A DNA stretch of 64,000 nucleotides from Collinsella sp. (GTDB taxonomy: Bacteria; Actinomycetota; Coriobacteriia; Coriobacteriales; Coriobacteriaceae): NCBI GenBank assembly GCA_031294825.1, contig JAUMPM010000034.1, positions 1-64,000 of the forward strand, written 5' to 3'. The notes under the pieces were generated by a model. That model worked only from the letters and a program-made list of their open reading frames with translations. It ran no database searches and was not told the origin of the DNA. Position 1 is the first letter of the stretch, and each line of letters starts with the position of its first letter. Positions 44,564-53,288 of the stretch are shown here, in pieces. Both the position numbers and the translations under genes were made by a program.

Positions 44564-44600
44564 GGGGCCCGTATCCTATCGGATGCGGGCCCCTTTGCTT
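44564..44600 (+). terminator. pgi terminator
   Basis: GGGGCCCGTATCC-tatc-GGATGCGGGCCCC followed by TTTGCTTT. A near-copy occurs at 48066 after the second pgi tail. Confidence 0.88.
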
Positions 44601-44671
44601 TGCCGTGGTCCCGGGGCGCACGGCCTTTGTGGAACATCGCCGGGGCACCGCGCGCTGCGAGAACCCTGCGC

Positions 44672-45976
44672 CTAGATCTCGGTCTCCGCATGGCCTCGCT
44701 GCGCCTCGGGCAGCTCCCCGTAGAGCGGATGGTCTTCGAGCCTAAAGCGCTCGACCTGTTCGGGAGTGCGACCGCGTACAAAGAGCCACGAGCGATCGAT
44801 CGGCGTCGCCATGAGCGTGCTGGGCAGTGCGTCGGCGCGGTCGGAAAACACCCGGGCGCTCTCGGGATCCTGGAACGCCAGCACCAGATGCGTGTCGCAG
44901 TTGCCCATGATGGAGCGTGCGCGTGCCTCGCCATAGAGCGCATCGAGCTGGTTGGTCGACTGCAGCAGCAGCGTTGCCCAGATGTTGCGGCTTCGGATAA
45001 TCGAGAGCACGTTGTCGATCTGGGGGATCTGCAGATTTGCGAAGTCATCGAGCATAAAGCGCACGGGCACGGGCAGGCTGCCGTCGGGCTGCCTATCGGC
45101 CTCACGAATGAGGCCCATAAACGCCTGCGAAATAAAGAGGCCGGTCAGCGGATCGAGATTGCGGTCAATATCGCTCACGGTTACAAATAGGGCGCAGGGG
45201 GTGTGTCCCATGGAAGCGAAGTCCACCTGATGGCACTCACGATAGAGCTGTGCCGCACCGTCGAATCCCAGACACATGACCTTTTCGGCAAGGATGCCGA
45301 CGATGCTCGCGTGCATGCGCTCGGCATTTTGCGTAATGGCGTAGCGCCGCCATAGCGAGAGGGCATAGCTTTGGGGGTCGATCGTAATCAGGTCGTCAAA
45401 CAATCGACCCGTGGCACCGTCCTGCAGGTGCTCGATCAGCTTGATGACCGAGCTGATCGTCTGCTCGTCGGCGGGTAGCTGTTCGGTGACGTAGGCGATA
45501 AGACACGACAGCAGGTTTGCCGCCGCATGATCCCAAAAAGGCTGGTTGTTGTCCTCGATGGGGCAGATGGCCTTTGCCACCGAGAGGATGTCCTGCTGGT
45601 TGGGCCTGCCGTCCGCCTTGCGGCGAATGTGCCTCAGGGGGTTGTAGCCGCAGCGCTCGATGCCGGGCGCAAGGGCCGGGACGGTGTTGAGGTCGGCGAA
45701 GTTGAGACATTGCACGCGGTAACCGTGGGCTGCCAGCACGGGTCCCACTTCGCGACAGAGCGTGCCTTTGGTGTCGAGCACGATGTAGCTTGCGTTCATT
45801 TGCAGCAGGTTGGGCTTGAGGACGTTTCGGGTCTTGCCGGCTCCCGAGGGGCCGATCACAAGTGCGTTGTTGTTGAGTCCCGTTTGGCGGGTGTCGCAGG
45901 AAAGCGTTCGATCCTTGGCGAGGATGGTGGACGATGCGGACTCAGATGCGGCGAGGCGGCTGGCGAGGTTAGACAT
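44672..45976 (-). CDS. VirD4/TraG-like coupling ATPase
   Basis: A 434-aa ATPase resembling type IV coupling proteins. Walker A GPSGAGKT at residues 42-49, Walker B VRFMLDDFANL at 305-315 (the family usually has LDEFAN), then TLLLQSTNQLDALYG like the TraG/VirD4 Gln motif. The N-terminal transmembrane helices of classical VirD4 are missing, so it is probably cytosolic or recruited to the membrane by another protein. ATG at 45976 overlaps the clpP stop by 8 nt, giving tight coupling. Longer in-frame starts overlap clpP and are rejected. Confidence 0.85.
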   Translation of the reverse strand: MSNLASRLAASESASSTILAKDRTLSCDTRQTGLNNNALVIGPSGAGKTRNVLKPNLLQMNASYIVLDTKGTLCREVGPVLAAHGYRVQCLNFADLNTVPALAPGIERCGYNPLRHIRRKADGRPNQQDILSVAKAICPIEDNNQPFWDHAAANLLSCLIAYVTEQLPADEQTISSVIKLIEHLQDGATGRLFDDLITIDPQSYALSLWRRYAITQNAERMHASIVGILAEKVMCLGFDGAAQLYRECHQVDFASMGHTPCALFVTVSDIDRNLDPLTGLFISQAFMGLIREADRQPDGSLPVPVRFMLDDFANLQIPQIDNVLSIIRSRNIWATLLLQSTNQLDALYGEARARSIMGNCDTHLVLAFQDPESARVFSDRADALPSTLMATPIDRSWLFVRGRTPEQVERFRLEDHPLYGELPEAQRGHAETEI

Positions 45977-46586
45977 GGGCGATCTCCTTGGTGGTCGAGA
46001 GGATTTCGTGGGCAAAGCCGAGCTCGACGGCGCGCTCGGCCGAAAGGTAGGTGTCTTTTGCAGTGAGGGACTGGATGCGCTTGGGCGTGAGGCCGCTGCG
46101 GTCCGAGAGGATTTGCGTGAGGGTCTTGCGGGTCTGCATGAGACGCCGGCTGGTTTCCTGCAGCGCAAGTGCCGAGCCGCCTGCCCCCTGGGGGATCAGC
46201 GGGTCGTGAATCATGAGCTCTGCATGGGGCGCCATACGGCGATCGTCGCCGCCCATAAAGATCACGGCGCCCATGGACGCGGCGAATTCCAGGCAGACGG
46301 TGCGGATGGGGCACGATGCGAGGCGCATGGCGTCATAGATCGCAAGACCCGATCGCACGCTTCCGCCGGCGCTGGCGACAAATATGGTGATGGGGCGGCT
46401 GGGGTCGGTGGCATCGAGCAGACGGATCTGCTGGCATAGGTCGTGGGCCATCGGGGTTTCGATGTTTCCCATGACGGAGAGCTCGCGGCGGGCGAGCATC
46501 TCATCGTAAATGCTGGTGAGCGTGATACCTCGGGCGGATTCACGCATGGTGAGGGGGCTGATGATGGGGGAATGATTGGTGTCCAT
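45969..46586 (-). CDS. ClpP-type serine protease in a mobile element
   Basis: A 205-aa protease of the ClpP fold. The triad is intact: Ser104 in FAASMGAV, His127 in ELMIHDP and Asp178 in TAKDTYLSA. The glycine-rich oxyanion stretch is VASAGGSVRSGLAIYD. ATG follows AAAGGAG. It is embedded between an unknown protein and a VirD4-like ATPase, not with clpX or tig as a housekeeping clpP would be. Either it cleaves an element or host protein, or it works with a host AAA unfoldase. Both are inference. Confidence 0.88.
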   Translation of the reverse strand: MDTNHSPIISPLTMRESARGITLTSIYDEMLARRELSVMGNIETPMAHDLCQQIRLLDATDPSRPITIFVASAGGSVRSGLAIYDAMRLASCPIRTVCLEFAASMGAVIFMGGDDRRMAPHAELMIHDPLIPQGAGGSALALQETSRRLMQTRKTLTQILSDRSGLTPKRIQSLTAKDTYLSAERAVELGFAHEILSTTKEIAHV

Positions 46587-46649
46587 GAGGACTCCTTTCT
46601 GTTGGTTGTGTTGTGGAATAGGATTGTTGCCCGCGGAGGGGCTGGCGGG

Positions 46650-47540
46650 CTACAGGGTTCGTCCGAGCCTGAGATCGAGCTCGGTTGTGGGGCAGGCTGC
46701 CCGTTCGTGCGGCTCGCAAGCGCCAAGGGCTCCAAAGCGATGGAGCGTTGCGACGGGCGTGGTGTAGGCGAGCCGCAGCTGATGCTCGACAGGGGCACAT
46801 CCGTCATTTTTGTAATGAGCCGCGTAGTACTGCGCGATGCTGGCGTTCATCTCGCTGCCATTGCGATGGCGCTCAAACTGGCGTCTGCAGGTCTCGATAA
46901 TCTTTGCTACCGACTTGGGTGCCGTCGCGGGAACAAGGGCGAGATAGCCCTCAAATAGCTCGTTGATGCTCAGGAGGCACAGCAGGTCGATCAGCGTCCT
47001 TATGGCTGCTCCCTCGGCGGAAAAGTGCGCGGTCATGCGGTTATATCGGTCGCGGTCGACGATGGCCGCATGGGGTCTTGGAGTTTTCTGCCCCGTGGTC
47101 CCGGGCTTTTGCCGCGCCTGTGTATTGAGCTCGACGTTGCAGCGCTTGAGGCCGTCCAACGGAAGGAACAGTGCGGTGCGCAGGGTGTTCCGCTTGCTTT
47201 CGAGTTCATGACGCTCGTCGGGTTCCCATTCGAGCTTGAGTTTCGTGTCGAGCGCCGTAAGCATATGGGCTAGGCAGCCTACGGTAAGAACGTACGAATC
47301 GTTGTCGCGTTTTGGGGCATAGGGGTCTGTCAGCTTGCGAATGTCGGGGTCGCCCATGATCTTTGTGCAGCGCTTCAGCAGTTGAGGGTGGTCGGCCAAG
47401 ATCGTCGCGAGCGGTAGCGACGCGTAGTTCTTGATGGTCGCGGCGGCAAAGGCGGCGTCATATTCGTTTGCATATGCTCGCTCAATGCGGGCATCCAGAA
47501 TGCTTTTCTTATCGCCGTCTTCAGCGTGGTGGTTTGTCAT
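46650..47540 (-). CDS. Unknown element-encoded protein
   Basis: A 296-aa, mostly helical, charged protein with no domain I recognise. It has Lys/Arg-rich patches (KSVAKIIETCRRQFERHRNG) and no membrane segment. ATG at 47540 follows GGAG. It is the first gene of the three-gene unit, and 18-bp tandem repeats lie just upstream. By position it could be a DNA-binding or replication protein, but that is only a guess. Confidence 0.65.
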   Translation of the reverse strand: MTNHHAEDGDKKSILDARIERAYANEYDAAFAAATIKNYASLPLATILADHPQLLKRCTKIMGDPDIRKLTDPYAPKRDNDSYVLTVGCLAHMLTALDTKLKLEWEPDERHELESKRNTLRTALFLPLDGLKRCNVELNTQARQKPGTTGQKTPRPHAAIVDRDRYNRMTAHFSAEGAAIRTLIDLLCLLSINELFEGYLALVPATAPKSVAKIIETCRRQFERHRNGSEMNASIAQYYAAHYKNDGCAPVEHQLRLAYTTPVATLHRFGALGACEPHERAACPTTELDLRLGRTL

Positions 47541-47586
47541 AGCTTCTCCAATCGGTTGATGTTCGTGCTGTTTGTTGATGTGTTGG

Positions 47587-47622
47587 TTGTCGTGAGTGAT
47601 GTGCTTGCCGTGGGTGATGTGC
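47587..47622. repeat. 18-bp tandem repeats (iteron-like)
   Basis: TTGTCGTGAGTGATGTGC (47587-47604) and TTGCCGTGGGTGATGTGC (47605-47622) agree at 16 of 18 positions. Partial copies flank them (TTTGTTGATGTG upstream). They lie 47 nt upstream of the unknown gene. Confidence 0.6.
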
Positions 47623-47858
47623 TGACGTTGGGGTGCTATGCGGTTTTCAATGAGCCCGTGAGGCAGTTGCTGCAGGGGCGGGATGGAACGGCCCATGCAA
47701 GGCGGAAGGCATCGTGCTCAAAATCGAGACAGCAATGCCTTGGGTGCCTCACATGTGGCAGTTACCTCATTAAGTTGTCATTGCGTTTGGGGCTGTACTT
47801 TGCCGATCTTCTTTCTCTTACACGCTGAAAACTGAAACTGAATATGCTCGATCTACTT

Positions 47859-47880
47859 AAAACCGCAACGGCGGTTTTTT
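47859..47880. terminator. Bidirectional terminator-like hairpin in the element
   Basis: AAAACCGC-aacg-GCGGTTTTTT. On the plus strand it is a proper terminator with no gene before it, which raises the possibility of a small RNA antisense to the leader of the unknown gene. Confidence 0.6.
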
Positions 47881-48004
47881 ATCAACTTACATGTCGGAAC
47901 GTGTCTTTGCAAGTACTTTTTTGCGTTTGTTTCAAATGGGGTGGTTTTGCAACCGTCACGCGCCACGCTATGCGAACGCGCCCCGGCTCAGATAAGATGG
48001 TGCG

Positions 48005-48034
48005 ATCGAGTTCTACCGCGCTCACCGCAAGTAG
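48005..48034 (+). repeat. Putative attR (orphan pgi tail)
   Basis: It codes IEFYRAHRK-stop in the pgi frame but has no pgi sequence before it. See 44501-44530. Confidence 0.75.
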
Positions 48035-48314
48035 TCTTTGTTGCTGAGATAGGTCACGGCCGAAAGGGGCCCGTATCCCAACAGATACGGGCCCCTTGCT
48101 ATTTAAATGGGCATGAGGGTGTATTGAGGGGGGATGTCTTGCTGTCGGCATCCGCGTGCGGTGCCATTCGCTGTCCGTAAATTATACGTTTACGGCTAAT
48201 TTCATACCACTTGTCGGAATGCGGACGCTGTCCTTGCATGCCGGGCGTACATTGAACGTGGTTTTTCGCGTGAAGCCACGAATCGGTTGCCAGCCCTGAA
48301 CAAGGAGGCCCAGC
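48035..48314. other. Intergenic region before deoC
   Basis: 280 nt with the orphan pgi terminator at 48066-48102 and an AT-rich stretch. No gene seen. Confidence 0.5.
48066..48102 (+). terminator. Second, orphan pgi-type terminator
   Basis: GGGGCCCGTATC-ccaaca-GATACGGGCCCC then TTGCTATTT. Its stem is close to the pgi terminator at 44564, showing that the duplication covers more than the coding tail. Confidence 0.85.
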
Positions 48315-48989
48315 ATGACGCTTGCCAAACCCATCAATAAATACATCGACTATATCGATGCCCCCGAGGACACGTTTGAGCAGTATGTCGAGAAGGCGTT
48401 AAAGTACAACTTTCGCTGCGTATTTGCGAACCTGCAGGAGTACGAGACGGGCCGCGCCATGCTCGAGGGCTCTGACATCATCCTTGCCGGCGCTATCGAC
48501 TTTCCCCAGGGCACTATGACGCTTGAGGAGAAGCTTACGAGGTTTGAGGAATACGCTGCGTGTGGCTTTACCGAGATTGACTACGTTTTGAATCAGGGGT
48601 CGATCGAGAACCGCGATTTTGATGCCATCGAGCGCGAGATGACTACCATTGCTGATTTTTGTCGCGCGCATGGCATCACTGACAAGGTAATCGTCGAGAT
48701 GTGCAAGCTGGACGGCGACGACGCCGCCAAGCGCCGTGTATGCGAGATCGCGCTGGAGGCCAAGCCGGGATTCCTTAAGACATCGACCGGTAGAAGCTTT
48801 GGCGGTGCTAAGCTCGAGGACGTGCGGCTGATGCACGAGGTGCTCGGCGATGCCGTGGCAATCAAGGCGGCGGGCGGTATCCATAATTACGAAGAGGCTT
48901 GCGCATTCATCGAGGCCGGCGCCAGCGCGTTAGGTGCATCGGCGGGCATCGCGATCGTCGAGGGCGCACCGACGGATGAGCGTCGCTAG
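48315..48989 (+). CDS. deoC: Deoxyribose-phosphate aldolase
   Basis: A 224-aa class I aldolase splitting 2-deoxyribose-5-P to glyceraldehyde-3-P and acetaldehyde. The Schiff-base lysine is K155 in GFLKTSTG; the second Lys lies in VAIKAAGGI, and EIDYVLN is conserved. Start ATG follows AAGGAGG. Confidence 0.93.
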   Translation: MTLAKPINKYIDYIDAPEDTFEQYVEKALKYNFRCVFANLQEYETGRAMLEGSDIILAGAIDFPQGTMTLEEKLTRFEEYAACGFTEIDYVLNQGSIENRDFDAIEREMTTIADFCRAHGITDKVIVEMCKLDGDDAAKRRVCEIALEAKPGFLKTSTGRSFGGAKLEDVRLMHEVLGDAVAIKAAGGIHNYEEACAFIEAGASALGASAGIAIVEGAPTDERR

Positions 48990-49138
48990 CAGACGTATTT
49001 GACCTGAGCGATAAAGCTTCACGACCACACGCCGTTCATGTTCGGGACAATATGACATTTTTCCCGTTGTAAACGGAGTCGCGATGGGTGTTCTGTATGA
49101 TGGCTCAGACAAGGTTGTTCAATGACAGGGAGGCATAT

Positions 49139-49981
49139 ATGGCAATCAAAGCCATCGCGATGGATATCGACGGTACGCTCACCAACGATCAGAAAGTGAT
49201 TAGCCCGCGTACGCGCGAGAAGCTGCTCGCGGCGCAGGAGTCGGGCATTAAGCTCATTTTGGCTTCGGGCCGTCCCGCATGGGGGCTGCACGCCTTGGCG
49301 CAAGAGCTCGACCTTCAAAACCATGACGGTCTGCTGGTGGCCTTTAACGGCGCACACGTCGTCGATGCCCAGACCGACGAGGTGCTGTTCGATCAGGCTA
49401 TGCCTGCCGACGAATTGCATCGCCTGATTGATCACCTGCGTAATTTTGACGTGATCCCTATGATTTCGCTCGGTCGTGATTTGCATGTCGAGGACTCGTA
49501 CCATTGCATGATCACGCTGCCTGACGGCTCGCAGAAGAATATCGTCAAGTATGAGCGCGACGCGTGCGATCTTAAGATTCGCGAGGTGGAGAGCCTTCAT
49601 GAGGTCGCTGATGCTTATCCCGTGGACAAGCTACTCACTGCGGGCGACCCGGCATACCTGCAGGCGCATTACGAGGAGATGTATGCGCCCTTTAAGCAGA
49701 CGCTTTCGGGCATGTTTACGGCCGACTGGTACTTTGAGTACACGGCGCCCGGTATCGATAAGGCCTGCGCGCTCGAGGGTGCCCTGCCCAAGCTCGGCAT
49801 CGATGCCAGCGAGGTCGTATCGTTTGGCGACGGCCAGAACGACAAGTCTATGATTGAGTGGGCCGGCACCGGTGTTGCCATGGGCAACGCCGTCGATGAG
49901 GTTAAGGCTGTAGCCCAGATGGTGACCGCCAATAACAACGAAGACGGTATTGCGGTGGCGCTGGATAAGCTGCTGGGTTAA
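49139..49981 (+). CDS. Cof-type HAD phosphatase
   Basis: A 280-aa HAD phosphatase: motif I AMDIDGTLTND, ILASGRPAWG, and FGDGQNDKSMIEWAG with AMGNAVDEVK. Start ATG follows GGGAGG. Probably acts on a sugar phosphate. Confidence 0.9.
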   Translation: MAIKAIAMDIDGTLTNDQKVISPRTREKLLAAQESGIKLILASGRPAWGLHALAQELDLQNHDGLLVAFNGAHVVDAQTDEVLFDQAMPADELHRLIDHLRNFDVIPMISLGRDLHVEDSYHCMITLPDGSQKNIVKYERDACDLKIREVESLHEVADAYPVDKLLTAGDPAYLQAHYEEMYAPFKQTLSGMFTADWYFEYTAPGIDKACALEGALPKLGIDASEVVSFGDGQNDKSMIEWAGTGVAMGNAVDEVKAVAQMVTANNNEDGIAVALDKLLG

Positions 49982-50044
49982 AATCGCCGATAGTGCATGG
50001 TTTGGGCGTCTGCTTGCGGGCGCCCTTTTGTTAGGGAGGGTGCC

Positions 50045-50704
50045 GTGTCCGCATTTCCGTTCGACGCCGTTATCTTTGACATGGACGGCGTGATTGTCGA
50101 TACCGAGTATTACTACCTGGGCGAGACTGCCGCGTTTGCCAAGGAGCTTGGGCTTAACCTGACTCAAGAGGAGTTGAACGGGCAGGTCGGTACCTCGCAT
50201 CAGTTCTTCCTGCGTATGCTGGTCGATTGGTTTGAGCGCGCCGGTAAGGGGCATTTAACTGGCGAGGAAGCGTTGGCCCGTTGGGACGAGTGGGCGCATA
50301 AGCGTCCGCGCGACTATCAGGCTTTGATTAACCCAGGCGCCGCGGAGACGATTCGAGAGCTGCCGCGCCGTGGCGTTCGCGTGGCGCTTGCCAGCTCGTC
50401 TCCCATGGATAGCATCGAGGAAGTGCTCAACGCATGCGGGCTGTCGGATGCCTTTGAGCATGTGGTGAGTGGCGAGCAGTTTAAGGAGAGCAAGCCCGAG
50501 CCCGACATCTACCTGCATGCGCTGGACCTGCTGGGGCTGCCCGCGAATCGCTGCTGCTGCGTCGAGGATTCGGTGCCTGGCATCACTGCCGGCAAGCGAG
50601 CCGGCCTGACAGTCATTGCCAAGCGCGAGGAACGCTTTGGCTTTAGCCAGGATGCCGCGGACAAGATTATCGACCAGCTGCCGGAGCTGCTCACGCTTTC
50701 TTAG
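50045..50704 (+). CDS. Beta-phosphoglucomutase-like HAD hydrolase
   Basis: A 219-aa HAD protein with a small alpha-helical cap: motif I IFDMDGVIVDTE, ALASSSPMDSIE, KPEPDIYLHAL, and CCVEDSVPGITAGKRAGL. This combination fits beta-PGM/phosphatase-like enzymes. GTG start follows AGGGAGG. Confidence 0.9.
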   Translation: MSAFPFDAVIFDMDGVIVDTEYYYLGETAAFAKELGLNLTQEELNGQVGTSHQFFLRMLVDWFERAGKGHLTGEEALARWDEWAHKRPRDYQALINPGAAETIRELPRRGVRVALASSSPMDSIEEVLNACGLSDAFEHVVSGEQFKESKPEPDIYLHALDLLGLPANRCCCVEDSVPGITAGKRAGLTVIAKREERFGFSQDAADKIIDQLPELLTLS

Positions 50705-50854
50705 GAGTGCGGTAGTTGCGCGTTTTTCGGGTCTGATGAGTAAATACCCGACATTTTGGTGCGGCAGCAAGCATACTTTATGCTAATGCGGGCTTAAGGG
50801 ATTGTTGAATGCCCTTGAGCCCGCTTTAGACTTAATTGTGCTGGGAGAGGGTAT

Positions 50855-51598
50855 ATGCCACCGACTGAAGGGCTAACTGACGGTAAAGCAGCGATACCGC
50901 TGTACCAACAGGTCATTGATATCATTAAAAACGAAATCAACTCCGGTGCCTACAAGGCAGGGGCGCGGATACCCAACGAATTTGAATTGGCTGAGAGCTA
51001 TAAAGTTGGCCGCGTTACCGTGCGACGCGCCATTGAGGAGCTCGTCCAGCAGGGCTATCTAACGAAGCGACAGGGGAAAGGCACGTTTGTCAATGCCCCC
51101 AAGCTCAAGCGCAAGATTCGCCAGAAGGATGACGTCCAGAGTTTTTCGGACGCATGCCGCGTTAACGGAATGGAACCGGGGGCGTGTGTCATTTCGAGAA
51201 AGATACTGCCGGCGGATTCCACCGAAGCACAGTTCTTTGGTGTTCCCGTTGGAACTGACTTGATTTGCGTTGAGCGCGTGCGCACTGCCGATGGCGTCCC
51301 TGTCATGCTCGAGAACAACATATATGTTTACGAGGACAACGCCTATCTATCAACGGCACCTCTATCGAACCAATCCATTTTTGAGTTCGTGCGCAACCGG
51401 ACGGGCCGCACGCCCGCGTTTACCGACCCGTGCACACTCGAGATCGCGTGCGCGTCGCCCGAGGTCGCTCGACTGTTGGCAGTTCCCGTTGGCGAACCCT
51501 TGTTTTATATGGAAGCCTTCTTTTTCGATGAGCAGCGGCGGCCGTTTATCATCGGTCGTCAGCGGATCGTTGGGTCTCGCTACGTTTTTGACATCTAG
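50855..51598 (+). CDS. GntR/HutC-family regulator of the Amadori operon
   Basis: A 247-aa repressor: winged helix (about residues 15-80; RIPNEFELAESYKVGRVTVRRAIEELVQQG) and a UTRA effector domain (about 95-240). Start ATG follows GGGAGAGGG. It precedes the frl-like operon and is separated from it by a terminator. A likely operator is the palindrome at 51752. Confidence 0.88.
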   Translation: MPPTEGLTDGKAAIPLYQQVIDIIKNEINSGAYKAGARIPNEFELAESYKVGRVTVRRAIEELVQQGYLTKRQGKGTFVNAPKLKRKIRQKDDVQSFSDACRVNGMEPGACVISRKILPADSTEAQFFGVPVGTDLICVERVRTADGVPVMLENNIYVYEDNAYLSTAPLSNQSIFEFVRNRTGRTPAFTDPCTLEIACASPEVARLLAVPVGEPLFYMEAFFFDEQRRPFIIGRQRIVGSRYVFDI

Positions 51599-51608
51599 GA
51601 CATTGCGA

Positions 51609-51652
51609 ATGGAAGCGCCCGGTGGATTATCTCACCGGGCGTTTCCATACCG
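51609..51652 (+). terminator. GntR gene terminator
   Basis: ATGGAAGCGCCCGGTG and CACCGGGCGTTTCCAT pair over 16 nt, with one G-T pair. Confidence 0.75.
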
Positions 51653-51708
51653 TTCACGGCGCAAACGCAACCGTTCAACCGCGTTGCGGCAATCAGTTTG
51701 AAATTATC

Positions 51709-51737
51709 TTGATGAAGGAAAAAGCTGCTGGTAATCT
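51709..51737 (+). promoter_or_regulatory. Promoter of the Amadori operon
   Basis: TTGATG (51709-51714), 17-bp spacer, TAATCT (51732-51737). Confidence 0.55.
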
Positions 51738-51751
51738 ATGGGACGTCATAG

Positions 51752-51774
51752 AACGTTTGCATTGTGCAAACGTT
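51752..51774. promoter_or_regulatory. Perfect palindrome, likely repressor operator
   Basis: AACGTTTGCA-ttg-TGCAAACGTT, just downstream of the -10 at 51732 and before the RBS of the carrier gene. The position suits a roadblock operator for the GntR protein or a LacI-type regulator. Confidence 0.65.
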
Positions 51775-51815
51775 GAGCGAGATGCGATGCAGTCTCGAGT
51801 TCTTTGGAGGTATCT

Positions 51816-53279
51816 ATGTCAGATACGAAGGCGAAGAAGACAAACAGACGTTTTAAGTTCAAATTACCGCATGTCTATACGATTATGTTCTTGCTGATCG
51901 TTGTCTTTGCGGTCTTGACTTGGATCGTTCCCTCTGGTCAGTATCAGCGCAAGACGATTTCGACAGCGGCGGGCGAGCGTGAGGTCGCCGTTGCTGGAAC
52001 CTATGAACAGGTCGATAAGAACTACACCGATTCCGAGACCGGCGAGACCATCAATCTGGGCCAGGATATCTTCGCGGTCCTGCAAGCGCCCACTAAGGGC
52101 ATCCAGGAGGCTGCCGACGTCGTTGCGTTCGTCTTATTGATTGGCGGATCGTTCGCGATCATCACCAAGACCAACGCTTTGAATGCCGGCATGAGCCGTG
52201 TGATTAAAAAGCTCAAGAACAAGGACATCCTCATCATTCCCATCACGATGACATTGCTGTCCATTTGCGGCACTACGTTTGGCATGTCTGAGGAAGCCCT
52301 GCCGTTCTATGCCATCTTCATTCCCATCATGATGGGTATCGGTTATGACTCGATGACGGCATTCATCATCTGCTTCCTTGGTCCTAACCTGGGATATTGT
52401 GCTTCGACCATCGACCCGTTTAATGTTTTGATCGCCCAAGGCATCATTGGCATCGAGGGCAATCCGCAACTGTGGCTGCGCGCCGTTTCTTGGGTCATCT
52501 TCACTGCCGTCGGTATCGCATGGGCCATGCGCTACGCCATGCGCGTCAAGAAAAACCCCGAGTCGTCCATTGTGTACGAGGACGATAAGCTCAAGCGTAT
52601 TGAGTTTTCCGTGACCGATGCCTCCATCGAGGAAGAGTTCACTATCCGTCAGAAGCTCGTGCTTATCGATTTTGCTTGCGGTATGGGCATTATCGTCTGG
52701 GGTCTTGTTACCCAGGGCTGGTACATGAATCAGATTTCCGCCGTGTTCCTTGGCATGGGCTTGCTTGCCGGTATCCTGGGCGGCCTTGACCAGCAGACGA
52801 TCGCAGAGGAGTTCGTTAAGGGTCTCGCCGACTTTGCGTACGCTGCCGTCGTTATCGGTATCGCTCGCGGTATTCTGGTCATCGCCGAGGGCGGCATGAT
52901 CATCGACACCATCCTCCAGGCGCTCGCTACTGCGCTCGCCGGTGCGCCCGCCGCCGTCTACACCACGTTTATGTATGTCGTCCTTGGCCTGCTCTCTTTG
53001 CTGGTTCCCTCGAGTTCTGGCCTGGCGGCGCTCACCATGCCCGTTATGGGCCCCCTGACCGAGCTCATGGGCCTCAATCCCGAGGCGGCCGTCACCGCGC
53101 TCCAGTTTGCCAACCAGACCATCAACACCATCAGCCCCGTGGCGGGTATGACGGTCGCCGGCCTTGCCGTGGCTAAGATTTCGTTTGGCCAATGGTGGAA
53201 GACCATTTGGAAATTCTTCATCTTCATGGTCGTCTTTGGCTTGGTCATTACTGCCATTTCCGGCATGCTTCCGGCGTAG
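51816..53279 (+). CDS. YfcC-family membrane carrier
   Basis: A 487-aa membrane protein with about 12 hydrophobic segments; starts FKLPHVYTIMFLLIVVFAVLTWIVPSGQYQ and has PSSSGLAALTMPVMGPL and QFANQTINTISP, typical of the YfcC/DcuC-type family that moves dicarboxylates, amino acids or peptides. Start ATG follows GGAGG. As first gene of the frl-like operon it likely imports the glycated amino acid or a related substrate. Confidence 0.88.
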   Translation: MSDTKAKKTNRRFKFKLPHVYTIMFLLIVVFAVLTWIVPSGQYQRKTISTAAGEREVAVAGTYEQVDKNYTDSETGETINLGQDIFAVLQAPTKGIQEAADVVAFVLLIGGSFAIITKTNALNAGMSRVIKKLKNKDILIIPITMTLLSICGTTFGMSEEALPFYAIFIPIMMGIGYDSMTAFIICFLGPNLGYCASTIDPFNVLIAQGIIGIEGNPQLWLRAVSWVIFTAVGIAWAMRYAMRVKKNPESSIVYEDDKLKRIEFSVTDASIEEEFTIRQKLVLIDFACGMGIIVWGLVTQGWYMNQISAVFLGMGLLAGILGGLDQQTIAEEFVKGLADFAYAAVVIGIARGILVIAEGGMIIDTILQALATALAGAPAAVYTTFMYVVLGLLSLLVPSSSGLAALTMPVMGPLTELMGLNPEAAVTALQFANQTINTISPVAGMTVAGLAVAKISFGQWWKTIWKFFIFMVVFGLVITAISGMLPA

Positions 53280-53288
53280 GTGGTTGTG

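Larger units (their letters stand above)
47541..48004. other. Non-coding end of the pgi element
   Basis: 464 nt with the tandem repeats at 47587-47622, an intrinsic hairpin at 47859-47880 and no credible gene. The promoter of the minus-strand unit should be here, but I cannot identify it. Confidence 0.5.
44531..48034. mobile_element. 3.5-kb integrated element at the pgi 3' end
   Basis: It is bounded by the direct repeat of the pgi tail (44501-44530 and 48005-48034). It contains three genes on the minus strand: an unknown protein, a ClpP-type protease and a VirD4/TraG-like ATPase, plus tandem repeats and an intrinsic hairpin. No integrase, relaxase or transposase is visible. It may therefore be a deletion remnant, or an element moved by a recombinase supplied elsewhere. 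Confidence 0.65.

Noticed and set aside
45527..46439. Plus-strand frames within the pgi element
   Set aside because: They mirror the VirD4-like and ClpP genes, whose catalytic motifs fix the minus strand as coding.
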